A stretch of DNA of 17,302 nt from JAUVXJ01 sp034430275 (GCA_034430275.1 DAOUEW010000251.1:1-17302), one strand, 5' to 3'; numbered from the stretch's first letter, positions 7,150 to 13,477 are shown. Notes: generated by a model from the sequence alone, not told the origin. Numbers and translations are program-made.

Positions 7150-7231
7150 CCTTTCCTACACATCGACACAGCGCAGCCCATTCGAAGAACAGACCCTACC
7201 ACCGTGAACAGCCTGCACTACACCTCTCCGA

Positions 7232-7260
7232 CTGTCGCACAAGTGAAGCCCATTTGTCAA
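7232..7260 (-). promoter_or_regulatory. Decayed promoter of membrane-protein copy 2
   Basis: On the - strand a perfect TTGACA (7260-7255) is followed after 17 nt by CGACAG, where a -10 box should be. The spacer AATGGGCTTCACTTGTG closely matches that of the copy 3 promoter (AATCTGCTTCACTTGCGC), so this is a homologous promoter that has lost its -10. Confidence 0.4.
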
Positions 7261-7417
7261 GACTAGATCGCGGCAGAAGCAGACAACAGACCCTGCTCAT
7301 GCCTCAGGCAGCACGAGGCTCATCACGACGAGGATAGCTATCGACAGGCGTGGTCGCGCAGTTAGTGTGGTTTCGATGATCACCCTCCGCACCTCTGAGC
7401 TGCAAGCCGCCTCCATC

Positions 7418-7630
7418 CCCGACAATTGCGCAGAAGCAGCAGGCGACGTCGAGACCTACGCGGTGAAGCCCCGCCGAACGGATGTCAACGTGCAACTGGT
7501 ATCTGTCGGCTGGGCACCATATTGGCAGGTCGGCTATTCCTCTCCACAGAGAAACGTGACCCACGACCGCGTCCGTGCATGGGCACCAGCTACCACATTG
7601 TACAGCCCCACCCTTCAGAAACTCCATTAA
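7418..7630 (+). pseudogene. HerA-like ATPase tail, copy 3 (diverged remnant)
   Basis: The frame from about 7418 reads DNCAEAAGDVETYAVKPRRT, then QLVSVGWAPYWQVGYSS and VTHDRVRAW. This matches the last about 50 residues of the ATPase at 3-1466 (EVEVYSLKPRRKDV, LAWAPFWEISYSS, VAHSRVPAY) at roughly half the positions. It is much more diverged than copy 2, so it comes from a different paralogue or an older event. The open frame continues 5' to 7367 and 3' to 7630, but those parts do not match. There is no plausible start with a ribosome binding site, so I treat it as a remnant. Confidence 0.65.
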
Positions 7631-7716
7631 GCCAGGTCGCTTGTCGCCCGGATTGGTGCCTGTTATTCAGTTGGGCCGGCCGGACGAGGGTGTCTACCGG
7701 ACAGAGTGAAAGACCG

Positions 7717-7980
7717 TCAGCGCCTCCCCCGTTGGAAGAGACTGACGATTGCCAGCAGGATGATGGCGCCCAGCAACGACACCACCAAAGCCGGGAAGCT
7801 GAAGTTGTTCTGGTTGATCGTGCCGATACCAAGCAGAGGGGTCAACACGAGGCCTGCTATGAACGCGCCAACGATGCCCATAATGATATTGATCAGCAGG
7901 CCCCCTCGCGTGCGCATGATCATGCTAGCCACCCAGCCGATGATACCCCCCACGATGATCCATACTATGAAGTTTACCAT
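7717..7980 (-). CDS. GlsB/YeaQ/YmgE-family stress-response membrane protein
   Basis: An 87-residue integral membrane protein beginning MVNFIVWIIVGGIIGWVASM. The W-I-I-x-G-x-I-x-G-W-x-A-S-x-I/M-M-R start, the Gly-rich middle (GLLINIIMGIVGAFIAG) and a last hydrophobic helix (FPALVVSLLGAIILLAIVSL) are hallmarks of the transglycosylase-associated/GlsB/YeaQ/YmgE family. These proteins have three short membrane helices and are induced by envelope, acid or general stress in several bacteria; their molecular role is unclear. Length is normal for the family. AAGGAGG lies just upstream of ATG 7980. It stands between copies 2 and 3 of the two-helix membrane protein on the same strand, suggesting a shared stress regulon. 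Confidence 0.9.
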   Translation of the reverse strand: MVNFIVWIIVGGIIGWVASMIMRTRGGLLINIIMGIVGAFIAGLVLTPLLGIGTINQNNFSFPALVVSLLGAIILLAIVSLFQRGRR

Positions 7981-8225
7981 CTCGTCCTCCTTGTCGCCCT
8001 CTCCTTTTTGAGTGTTTGGAAACCACGGGTTCTCCGTGCTTGTACAACTACTCGCTTGGTGCCTGTCCCACTGTCAGTGGAAGGCTGATCCTGCCCTAGG
8101 ACGGGGACCGATTTGCCTGTCAGCGCCCATCTGATGCGTCTATTCACTCACGTAATCGGAGAGGCGGGCCGCACCCTCACCGGGGCCGACGTGCAAGATG
8201 TCGGCCCGCCCAACAAGTTGACCGA

Positions 8226-8405
8226 CTACAACCCCTTCATCAAGGTGGCGACAAGTAGCAGCACAAACGCCACCATCACCAGCCAGAAGCCAAGCCCGAA
8301 GGGTACCGCCACTATGGATATCGATCCCACGTGGATCAGTATACCGATCACCCCCACGACGAGGGCGACCAACCAGGTAATCATCTTCGGAGCACTCAGG
8401 TTCAT
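8226..8405 (-). CDS. Small two-helix membrane protein, copy 3
   Basis: A 59-residue protein starting MNLSAPKMITWLVALVVGVI and ending FVLLLVATLMKGL, with two hydrophobic helices separated by IHVGSISIVAVPFG. It is an intact paralogue of 6526-6702 and the closest relative in leader sequence of the broken copy at 6895-7063. AAGGAGG sits 5 nt before ATG 8405. A promoter-like pair lies at 8567-8596, giving a leader of about 155 nt that contains the conserved nested hairpin at 8446-8489. Function is unknown. Confidence 0.82.
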   Translation of the reverse strand: MNLSAPKMITWLVALVVGVIGILIHVGSISIVAVPFGLGFWLVMVAFVLLLVATLMKGL

Positions 8406-8445
8406 CTCAACCTCCTTGTGATAAGTATCGCCTTCAGTCTTGTTC

Positions 8446-8489
8446 GGACTCTCTCAGCCCCGTGGCCTCCCGCCAGTCGCGGAGAGTCC
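8446..8489 (-). promoter_or_regulatory. Conserved nested-hairpin leader RNA element, copy 3
   Basis: On the - strand GGACTCTC (8489-8482) pairs perfectly with GAGAGTCC (8453-8446). Inside, TGGC (8475-8472) pairs with GCCA (8466-8463) around GGGAG. The joining segments are CGCGAC (6 nt) and CGGGGCTGA (9 nt). Copy 1 has TAGC/GCTA at the inner stem, a compensatory G-C to A-U change. The element ends 40 nt before the start codon at 8405. Confidence 0.62.
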
Positions 8490-8566
8490 CCTGGACTCAT
8501 CGAAACGTCCCAGACGATTCGAAGCACGGGTCGTACTACTACAGCGGCCGGGACTACGTCTGCGTT

Positions 8567-8596
8567 AGTATAGCGCAAGTGAAGCAGATTTGCCAC
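8567..8596 (-). promoter_or_regulatory. Promoter of membrane-protein copy 3
   Basis: On the - strand GTGGCA (8596-8591) and TATACT (8572-8567) are separated by 18 nt. The spacer is nearly the same as in the copy 2 promoter, where the -35 is a perfect TTGACA. The -35 is weak, so activity may depend on an activator or another sigma factor. Confidence 0.4.
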
Positions 8597-8770
8597 AGCT
8601 CCATCCCGGGCTAAGTGACCACTGAGCTTGAGTTGCACGCGAAATGGAACGAGGCCGATGCTTTTCACACGGCTGCGCGGTTGCAGAGGAGAAGAGAACT
8701 GTGCCCGCTCCGCCAGTGCATGGGTGTACTCTGTGGAGCCGGAGTGCGGCCGGACGATCTCCCAATGTAC

Positions 8771-8804
8771 AAACCTCCCGAAGGGTCCAAGCCTTCGGGA
8801 GGTT
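8771..8804. repeat. Palindromic AACCTCCCGAAGG repeat, copy 2 (perfect)
   Basis: AACCTCCCGAAGG (8772-8784) and CCTTCGGGAGGTT (8792-8804) are perfect 13-bp inverted arms around a 7-nt loop. On the - strand the stem is followed by TTTGT, and it lies 25 nt after the stop of the gene at 8829-9074, so it could act as that gene's terminator. It is the best-preserved member of the dispersed palindrome family. Confidence 0.7.
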
Positions 8805-8828
8805 CAATCTCCAATCTGGCGCAGGCCA

Positions 8829-9074
8829 TTAGTAGAACCCACCGACTACATTGTCTTGGCTCGCCCCGCAGCCTGACCCTCTCGACGTGTCGCCAGCCAC
8901 GATCCCAAAACGACCAAGGAACGGCAATATCGCATCGAGGTCCAGGAAGGCCAGGCTCTCTCCGCTCTGGACATGCTCGATGCGACCTCGCCAGCGCGCC
9001 CCCGACGAGGATCCCTCCCGCCAGAAGCGGACGACGAAAATGCTGGCTTGCGGAAACGACGACTGTTCGCTCAT
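8829..9074 (-). CDS. Small conserved protein with 'RWRGRIEHVQSGE' core
   Basis: An 81-residue protein starting MSEQSSFPQASIFVVRFWRE. Its core FVVRFWREG...RWRGRIEHVQSGESLAFLDL...ILPFLGRFGI resembles short proteins I know from Chloroflexota genomes. In those, a 'V-R-(F/I)-W-R-E' strand is followed by 'R-W-x-G-x-(I/V)-E-H-(V/L)-x-S-G-E' and a 'F-L-x-x-F-G' helix. No experimental function is known to me. The start at 9074 is preferred to the in-frame ATG at 9101 because AGGAG lies between them, about 10 nt before 9074. The last about 18 residues (after VAGDTS) are outside the family core and may reflect loss of the normal stop. The perfect palindrome downstream may terminate it. Confidence 0.7.
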   Translation of the reverse strand: MSEQSSFPQASIFVVRFWREGSSSGARWRGRIEHVQSGESLAFLDLDAILPFLGRFGIVAGDTSRGSGCGASQDNVVGGFY

Positions 9075-9197
9075 GTACGGTTGTCTCCTAACAATGATCA
9101 ACGATCTGTAAGGGCCGGCAATCCCATCGTGGAAGGACTTCCTTGCCTATCGGTCAGTGGCTTCAGCATCACTACCACCCACAACGGCGACGCCACA

Positions 9198-9231
9198 AAC
9201 TTCCCGAAGGTTCGCGGACTTGGGTAGGTTC
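9198..9231. repeat. Palindromic AACCTCCCGAAG repeat, copy 3 (degenerate)
   Basis: AACTTCCCGAAG (9199-9210) faces CTTGGGTAGGTT (9220-9231), so about 9 of 12 pairs remain. It lies in the 264-bp gap between the beta-helix lipoprotein gene and the small gene at 8829-9074, in which I see no other feature. Confidence 0.4.
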
Positions 9232-9338
9232 GGCGAGTATCAAGGTCACGGATACCAGGTCTGCCCCGGGTTTGCAGGGGCTTGGACCTACCGCACCATA
9301 CGGCCCCCGCCACTCCAACAGCGCTGGCACCCAGAGAG

Positions 9339-10568
9339 TCAGTAGTCGCTCGCGATATCCTCCCCGTTGCCGGAGAACGCATTGTCCTGGATGTTGGGGT
9401 TACCTGGCGGTGAGATGAAATGGATACCGTGACCACAACCTTCGATAACGTTGTTGAGGATCTGCGGGGATCCGCCATCTATGGTGATGCCAGCGTGTCT
9501 CGGGTTCGGGCCCAGGTAGTTGTCCCGGATCACCGGAGAGCTCCGATGCATGTCGATTAGCTCGTGGCCCGCGTAGGAAATGGTATTGTGCTCGACGACA
9601 ACCGTACTGTTTGCGCACACCGCGCATTCTCCTACGTGGCGCAGGATGCTGTGGCTGATCTGGGTCCCGTCGCCGGGATCAAAGGCGCGGTAGTACTCCA
9701 CTGTGCAATAGGAGAGAATTCCGTGAGCCATCCCGAAGTGATTCCAGTCGTAGATGCCCGGAGTTGGGCTATCGGAGGTGATAGTAATCATCTGCTCCGG
9801 CGTGCCCACCGCGTGCAACATGCCGTTGACGACGATGGAGATGTGATGCCCTTCGTCCCTGTACGGCTCGTTGAAGTGAACTCCATGCTCGTAAGTATCC
9901 TCGGTGTTGACACCCTCCTGTAAGTCGAAGGGCCAGTCCATTAGGTTCTCCACATCCTGATTCGCCGCAACGCGCACGACGGTCCCCGGTTCGATGGTCA
10001 GAGTGGCCCCCTCTTCCACAATCACGTCGCCAATGATGTGAACCTCGCCTCTCCAAATCTCATCCCACGTGATGCGACCGTGCGTCGTCTGGTTGACCAG
10101 GGGAGCGGGAGTCGAGCTAGGCGCAGGCGCCGGAGGAGGCACGATGGCTGGGGGAGGCGGAGTTACTGTAGCCGCTGCAGGTTGTGGCGCAGTGGTCGCC
10201 GCTGGTGGTTGCGGCGCGCTGGTCGGCACTGGGCCAGAGCCGCTCTTAACCTGAACGACCAGCCTTTCCTCATAAGGCCCGCCAGGAGCACCAACCACCA
10301 GCTCATACATCGTGGTTTCCTCCGGGCATACGGCTTCGCTGCCCGAGGCACCAACCCGCTCACCGTCAAGGAACACCGTGTAGTCCCCTGAGCCCCAGAC
10401 CTCCCACTCCAGGTAGGTGCACTCACCTCGCTCGATGACCTCCTCCCTGGCCCCGAACTGTATCTCCGGCTCGGCCCGCGGGATAGGCAGCAGGTTGCAC
10501 CCCAGAGATCCTACCAAGGTCAAAATCACTGCGGCCATAGTGAGACTGGACGGTCTATCTCCTCTCAT
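9339..10568 (-). CDS. Surface lipoprotein: Ig-like domain, Pro-rich linker, parallel beta-helix
   Basis: A 409-residue secreted lipoprotein. The signal peptide (MRGDRPSSLTMAAVILTLVG) ends in a lipobox, SLGC, so Cys24 would be lipid-modified. Residues 35-107 form an Ig-like domain with ECTYLEWEV, VFLDG and VCPEETTMYELVV; Cys50 and Cys81 probably form the core disulfide. A Pro/Ala/Thr linker (110-160) exposes the C-terminal module. That module (about 160-409) starts ITWDEIWRGEVHIIGDVIVE, GATLTIEPGTVV, and continues with N-rich coils such as SSPVIRDNYLGPN and SPQILNNVIEGCGHGI. This is typical of right-handed parallel beta-helix proteins (pectin-lyase fold), many of which bind or cut polysaccharides. 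No catalytic set can be named. The N-terminal 130 residues are shared with the two next genes upstream. Confidence 0.82.
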   Translation of the reverse strand: MRGDRPSSLTMAAVILTLVGSLGCNLLPIPRAEPEIQFGAREEVIERGECTYLEWEVWGSGDYTVFLDGERVGASGSEAVCPEETTMYELVVGAPGGPYEERLVVQVKSGSGPVPTSAPQPPAATTAPQPAAATVTPPPPAIVPPPAPAPSSTPAPLVNQTTHGRITWDEIWRGEVHIIGDVIVEEGATLTIEPGTVVRVAANQDVENLMDWPFDLQEGVNTEDTYEHGVHFNEPYRDEGHHISIVVNGMLHAVGTPEQMITITSDSPTPGIYDWNHFGMAHGILSYCTVEYYRAFDPGDGTQISHSILRHVGECAVCANSTVVVEHNTISYAGHELIDMHRSSPVIRDNYLGPNPRHAGITIDGGSPQILNNVIEGCGHGIHFISPPGNPNIQDNAFSGNGEDIASDY

Positions 10569-10741
10569 CCTCTCCGCTTTCCTCCCGTCAGAAATCTAGT
10601 GGGCATCCTGCCGTGTGTCTGCAGCCGGGATCGTCGGCCAAGCACGCTGCTACGCGCCATTGTGACGTGTGTGCCAATCAACTGCCTCTTTCAACTGGCT
10701 TGTTCCGGAACCCGCGCCTCACCGCCCCCGTGGCCCCCTGC
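10569..10741. other. Spacer between two lipoprotein genes
   Basis: This 173-bp gap separates two paralogous lipoprotein genes on the - strand. No clear terminator or promoter was found; a TTGAAA on the - strand near 10700 lacks a matching -10. Confidence 0.35.
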
Positions 10742-11851
10742 CTACTGGGGACTGCAGCAATACGCCTGTCCCACCACCGGGGAGTCCAGCGGATCATACG
10801 CCCCCTGGCGATCGAGATCCATCCCGGCCAGAAAGCTACCCGCTGGGCACCACGCGTGCAGTTGATGACTGTTGATCCCAGCTCTCTCCACGCCTACCCA
10901 GGAGCACTCCCCCCAGTGACTGGATGCCGCCGGGGCCCTCGGACAGCAGCGCGCCTGCCCGACTACAGGCGAGTCCAATGGGTCAGAGGCTTCCTCACGG
11001 TCAAGATCCAGGCTAACCATATATTGCCCCTCAGGACACCACGGCACCGCCTGGTGGCTGTTAATCCCCGCCCTTTCCACACCCACCCAAGAGCACGGAC
11101 CCCAGGGCCACGGAGTCCATGCGCATGACGCTTGTCCCACCACGGGGGAGTCCAGCGGGTCGTACGCCCCCTGGCGATCGAGATCCAGGCCATCAAGAAA
11201 CGTGCCGTTCGGGCACCATTCTCCCGGCTGGTGACTGTTGATGCCCGCGGTCTCCACCCCGACTGTCAGGCTAAAATCAAAAGTGATGCCACCAATCTCC
11301 GGCGTGTTCGTTGGCGGGGGAGGAGTTTGCGTAGGAGGCGGCGGGGTGGGCGTGGCAGCAGGAGGGGGCGGAGTGGCTGTGGCGGCAGCCGGTGGTGAGG
11401 GAGGCCGTGTGGCCGTGGCGGCAGGAGGTTCCGGGGGACGCGGAGTGGCCGTGGCCACGGCAGGTGGTGGCGCAGTTGTCGCCGCTGGCGGTGGCGGCGC
11501 GCTGGTGGGCACTGGGCCAGAGCCGCTCTTGACCTGAATGACCACCCTTTCCTCATAAGGACCGCCGGGAGCACCAACCACGAGCGCATACATCGTGGTT
11601 TCCCCGGGGCACACAGATTCAGCGCCCGAGGCACGAACCTTCTCGCCGTCAAAAAACACCGCGTACTCCTCAGCGCCCTGCACCTCCCACTCCAGGTAGG
11701 TGCACTCCCCGCGCTCGATGATGTCCTTCATGGCCTCGAACTGTATCTCCGGCGCGGCCCCAGTGACAGGCAACAGGCTGCACCCCAAAGCTCCTACCAA
11801 GGTCAAAATCGCTGTCGCCACAATCAGACTGGACGGTGTATCTCCTCTCAT
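10742..11851 (-). CDS. Surface lipoprotein: Ig-like domain, Pro-rich linker, triple Cys/Asp repeat
   Basis: A 369-residue lipoprotein. The signal peptide and lipobox (VGALGC, Cys24) and the Ig-like domain (35-107; Cys50 and Cys81) are nearly the same as in the downstream paralogue. The linker (about 110-184) is longer and almost pure Pro/Ala/Thr. The C-terminal half is three tandem repeats (about 198-243, 256-303, 319-366), each of the form G-V-E-x-A-G-I-N-S-H-Q ... W-C-P-x-G-x-F/Y ... L-D-L-D-R ... DPLDSPVVGQA, with Cys or Cys-Cys at the end of each. The D-L-D-R and D-P-L-D-S-P motifs could bind metal, and the Cys residues probably form disulfides outside the cell. I know no function for this repeat. 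Several ribosome-binding-like GGAG runs precede ATG 11851. Confidence 0.82.
   Translation of the reverse strand: MRGDTPSSLIVATAILTLVGALGCSLLPVTGAAPEIQFEAMKDIIERGECTYLEWEVQGAEEYAVFFDGEKVRASGAESVCPGETTMYALVVGAPGGPYEERVVIQVKSGSGPVPTSAPPPPAATTAPPPAVATATPRPPEPPAATATRPPSPPAAATATPPPPAATPTPPPPTQTPPPPTNTPEIGGITFDFSLTVGVETAGINSHQPGEWCPNGTFLDGLDLDRQGAYDPLDSPVVGQASCAWTPWPWGPCSWVGVERAGINSHQAVPWCPEGQYMVSLDLDREEASDPLDSPVVGQARCCPRAPAASSHWGECSWVGVERAGINSHQLHAWCPAGSFLAGMDLDRQGAYDPLDSPVVGQAYCCSPQ
10754..11260 (-). repeat. Three tandem repeats coding for the GINSHQ/WCP/LDLDR module
   Basis: Three units of about 138-144 bp (11260-11123, 11086-10943, 10897-10754) lie within the lipoprotein gene. Units 1 and 3 share almost the same DNA around the DRQGAYDPLDSPVVGQA codons, while unit 2 differs more. 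This suggests a recent unit duplication or gene conversion between the outer units. Confidence 0.75.
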
Positions 11852-11871
11852 CTCCTTCTCCTTCTCTTTGG

Positions 11872-11905
11872 CAAAGCCCCGAAGGCCCTTAACCTCCGGG
11901 AGGTT
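11872..11905. repeat. Palindromic AACCTCCCGAAGG repeat, copy 4
   Basis: Read on the - strand this is AACCTCCCGGAGGTT followed by AAGGGCCTTCGGGG and CTTTG. It aligns along its length with the - strand of the perfect copy at 8771-8804 (AACCTCCCGAAGGCTTGGAC, then CCTTCGGGAGGTTTG). The centre has changed so that a shorter 7-bp palindrome around one base now forms (11891-11905). It lies in the leader of the lipoprotein gene, about 20 nt upstream of its start. Confidence 0.5.
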
Positions 11906-12104
11906 CGCCAGGTGTTTAGGTCACGGAACCAAAACCCCTCCCTCCTTCACACCCACTTCGGCCTGCCGCACCATCGCAGAGCGCTCGAACTCCCCACACC
12001 CACTCGGCGCACAAGCGAGAGAAATCGCCAACAGAACTAGTGAGATGTGCCTTCTCGTGTTGCTAGCTCCTCACGATGCTCTGCCTGTTTGCCCATGCTT
12101 GCCG

Positions 12105-12914
12105 TTACTGCCCGACCACGATTTGCAGCGACCAATCGAACGTTCCGGAGTATTCGTCGGCCACGCCGTCCCCATCAGAATCGCCCCCATCGGTAACAGG
12201 CCGCTGTAGCCGCATCTCGGCCTCAACTCCGTGCGTCCCCGGGCTGAGAACGCCGACCGGATACAGCCACACAGTGACATAGTCCATATCTCCATCCTCG
12301 TCTATGTCCCCAGACTCCTCGGTCTCGCTCCAGTAGTCCCCCGTGTTCCGCAAGGTCTGCCCATCCAAAGCGACCATCAACTCCACGGACCCCAGGAAAT
12401 CGGCAACCTGCTGGGAGGTGTCTGTGGTCCAGCCAAGTCTCAGAACGATGGGCGTATTGGCGACCACCGATTCCTCCTGCGCCATGAGGGGTATCTCCAC
12501 CGGCGCGCCGGACTCAGCCATTGGCGGGGCGCTGGTAGGAGCTGGGCCAGGGCCGCTCTCTACCTGAACGACCACCCTTTCCTCGCAAGAATCGCCGGGC
12601 AGGCCAACCACGAGCGCATAGATCGTGGTTTCCCCGGGGCACACGGATTCGCTGCCCGAGGCACCAACCAGCTCGCCATCCAAGAACACCGGGTAGCCCT
12701 CAGCGCCCTTCACCTCCCACTCCAGGTAGGTGCACTCCCCCCGCTGGAGTACTTCCTCTCTGGCCCAGAACTCTATCTTCGGATCGTTCTTCGTGGTCCC
12801 GGGATCTATCTCCGGATCAGGCCCAGGGATGGGCAACAGGCTGCACCCCAAGGCTCCCACCAAGGCGACGATCACTGCGGCCATGATCAAGCTGGACGGT
12901 CTTTCTCCTTTCAT
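12105..12914 (-). CDS. Surface lipoprotein: Ig-like domain and calcium-loop-like C-terminal domain
   Basis: A 269-residue lipoprotein with the same signal peptide type (MKGERPSSLIMAAVIVALVG, lipobox ALGC, Cys24) and Ig-like domain as the two paralogues downstream. The domain is shifted by 11 inserted residues (Cys61 and Cys92). The linker is short (about 118-138) and lacks the long Pro tract. The C-terminal domain (about 139-269) looks like a beta-sandwich. It carries two Asp-rich loops, DIDEDGDMD (203-211) and DSDGDGVADE (245-254), which resemble calcium-binding loops of dockerin, EF-hand or thrombospondin-3 type. AAAGGAGGGG precedes ATG 12914. The product is probably outer-face, membrane-tethered; the ligand is unknown. 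Confidence 0.8.
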   Translation of the reverse strand: MKGERPSSLIMAAVIVALVGALGCSLLPIPGPDPEIDPGTTKNDPKIEFWAREEVLQRGECTYLEWEVKGAEGYPVFLDGELVGASGSESVCPGETTIYALVVGLPGDSCEERVVVQVESGPGPAPTSAPPMAESGAPVEIPLMAQEESVVANTPIVLRLGWTTDTSQQVADFLGSVELMVALDGQTLRNTGDYWSETEESGDIDEDGDMDYVTVWLYPVGVLSPGTHGVEAEMRLQRPVTDGGDSDGDGVADEYSGTFDWSLQIVVGQ

Positions 12915-13005
12915 CTCCCCTCCTTTGTTTGGGTCCTAGTTTTGGCTGGTTGATCAGAATGTGCCCGAATCCACCTGAGCGGGGTTCATCCTCGTTGAAG
13001 CAAAA

Positions 13006-13259
13006 TCAGGCGTTCTCAGGCTGTGCGATGTACCGTTCTGGGGCCACCAGCACCCATGCGGCCTGCCAGAAGTGCTCTGTTTCACGGGTTACTCTGAGGC
13101 AGTGCTGGGCACAGTAGCACCATCTGCATATGCTCTTGGCTCGACCCACTAGAGGTCTGTGACAGACGCAGCACACAACCTCACTCTTGGCACGTTGCCT
13201 CCCTTCGGCTTATCTCCTCTAGATTTCTTGAGCGCGCGATCATAGCCAAGATCAGTCAT
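13006..13259 (-). pseudogene. Small Cys-rich putative zinc-binding protein, frameshifted
   Basis: From ATG 13259 the frame reads MTDLGYDRALKKSRGDKPKG, GNVPRVRLC and then goes off track to a TAG at 13149-13151. In the next frame the sequence continues as CCVCHRPLVGRAKSICRWCY, CAQHCLRVTRETEHFWQAAW and ends APERYIAQPENA at 13006. Joining the two at the CACACA run (13172-13177) gives one protein of about 80 residues. It contains C-x-x-C, C-x-x-C and a further Cys, a pattern typical of a small treble-clef or zinc-ribbon fold. One dinucleotide too many in that run, real or a sequencing slip, explains the break. The ATG overlaps the stop of the upstream fragment by ATGA, as in a coupled operon. I do not recognise a named family. 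Confidence 0.5.
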
Positions 13260-13477
13260 CCCTTCAACGCGTCCGGGTGCTTGCGCCAAGAGATCTTTGC
13301 CAGGTTCCGATAGAGATAGTGCCCGAGTCTGCTGCTCCTCTGGTACAAGGATGGTGGGAAGACCTCATCCAGGAAGAGGAGCAACCACGGCAGACTTGGC
13401 CTACGACGAAGCTTGCGCCTTGGGCAGGATCCGAGCAGGACATCACCAGGTGACCACCTGTCAACAGACTGGCGGCA
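13256..13477 (-). pseudogene. C-terminal fragment of an unidentified protein
   Basis: This is an open frame of 73 codons with no ATG or GTG start, bounded upstream by TGA. The end reads LPWLLLFLDEVFPPSLYQRS, LGHYLYRNLAKISWRKHPDA, LKG and then stop. The composition is protein-like (balanced hydrophobic, aromatic and basic residues), unlike the Arg/Pro-rich spurious frames around it. Its stop overlaps the ATG of the Cys-rich gene (ATGA), which supports it as the 3' end of a real upstream gene whose 5' part has been lost. No family is recognised. Confidence 0.35.

Noticed and set aside
7426..8088. Long + strand frame of 220 codons across the GlsB-type gene
   Set aside because: It is the antisense of the convincing GlsB/YeaQ/YmgE gene at 7717-7980 and has a His/Asp-rich shadow composition.
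8446..8489. ZTP (pfl) riboswitch, because of GACUGGC ... CCACGGGG in the leader
   Set aside because: The short sequence resembles the ZTP core, but the second conserved half needed for the pseudoknot (CCGCC-UGGGC-like) is absent downstream. The inner UGGC/GCCA stem also differs from the ZTP fold, and copy 1 changes the core to UAGC/GCUA.
8795..8815. tRNA T-arm-like GGGAGGTTCAATCTCC
   Set aside because: No acceptor stem, D-arm or anticodon arm can be built around it; the match comes from the perfect palindromic repeat.
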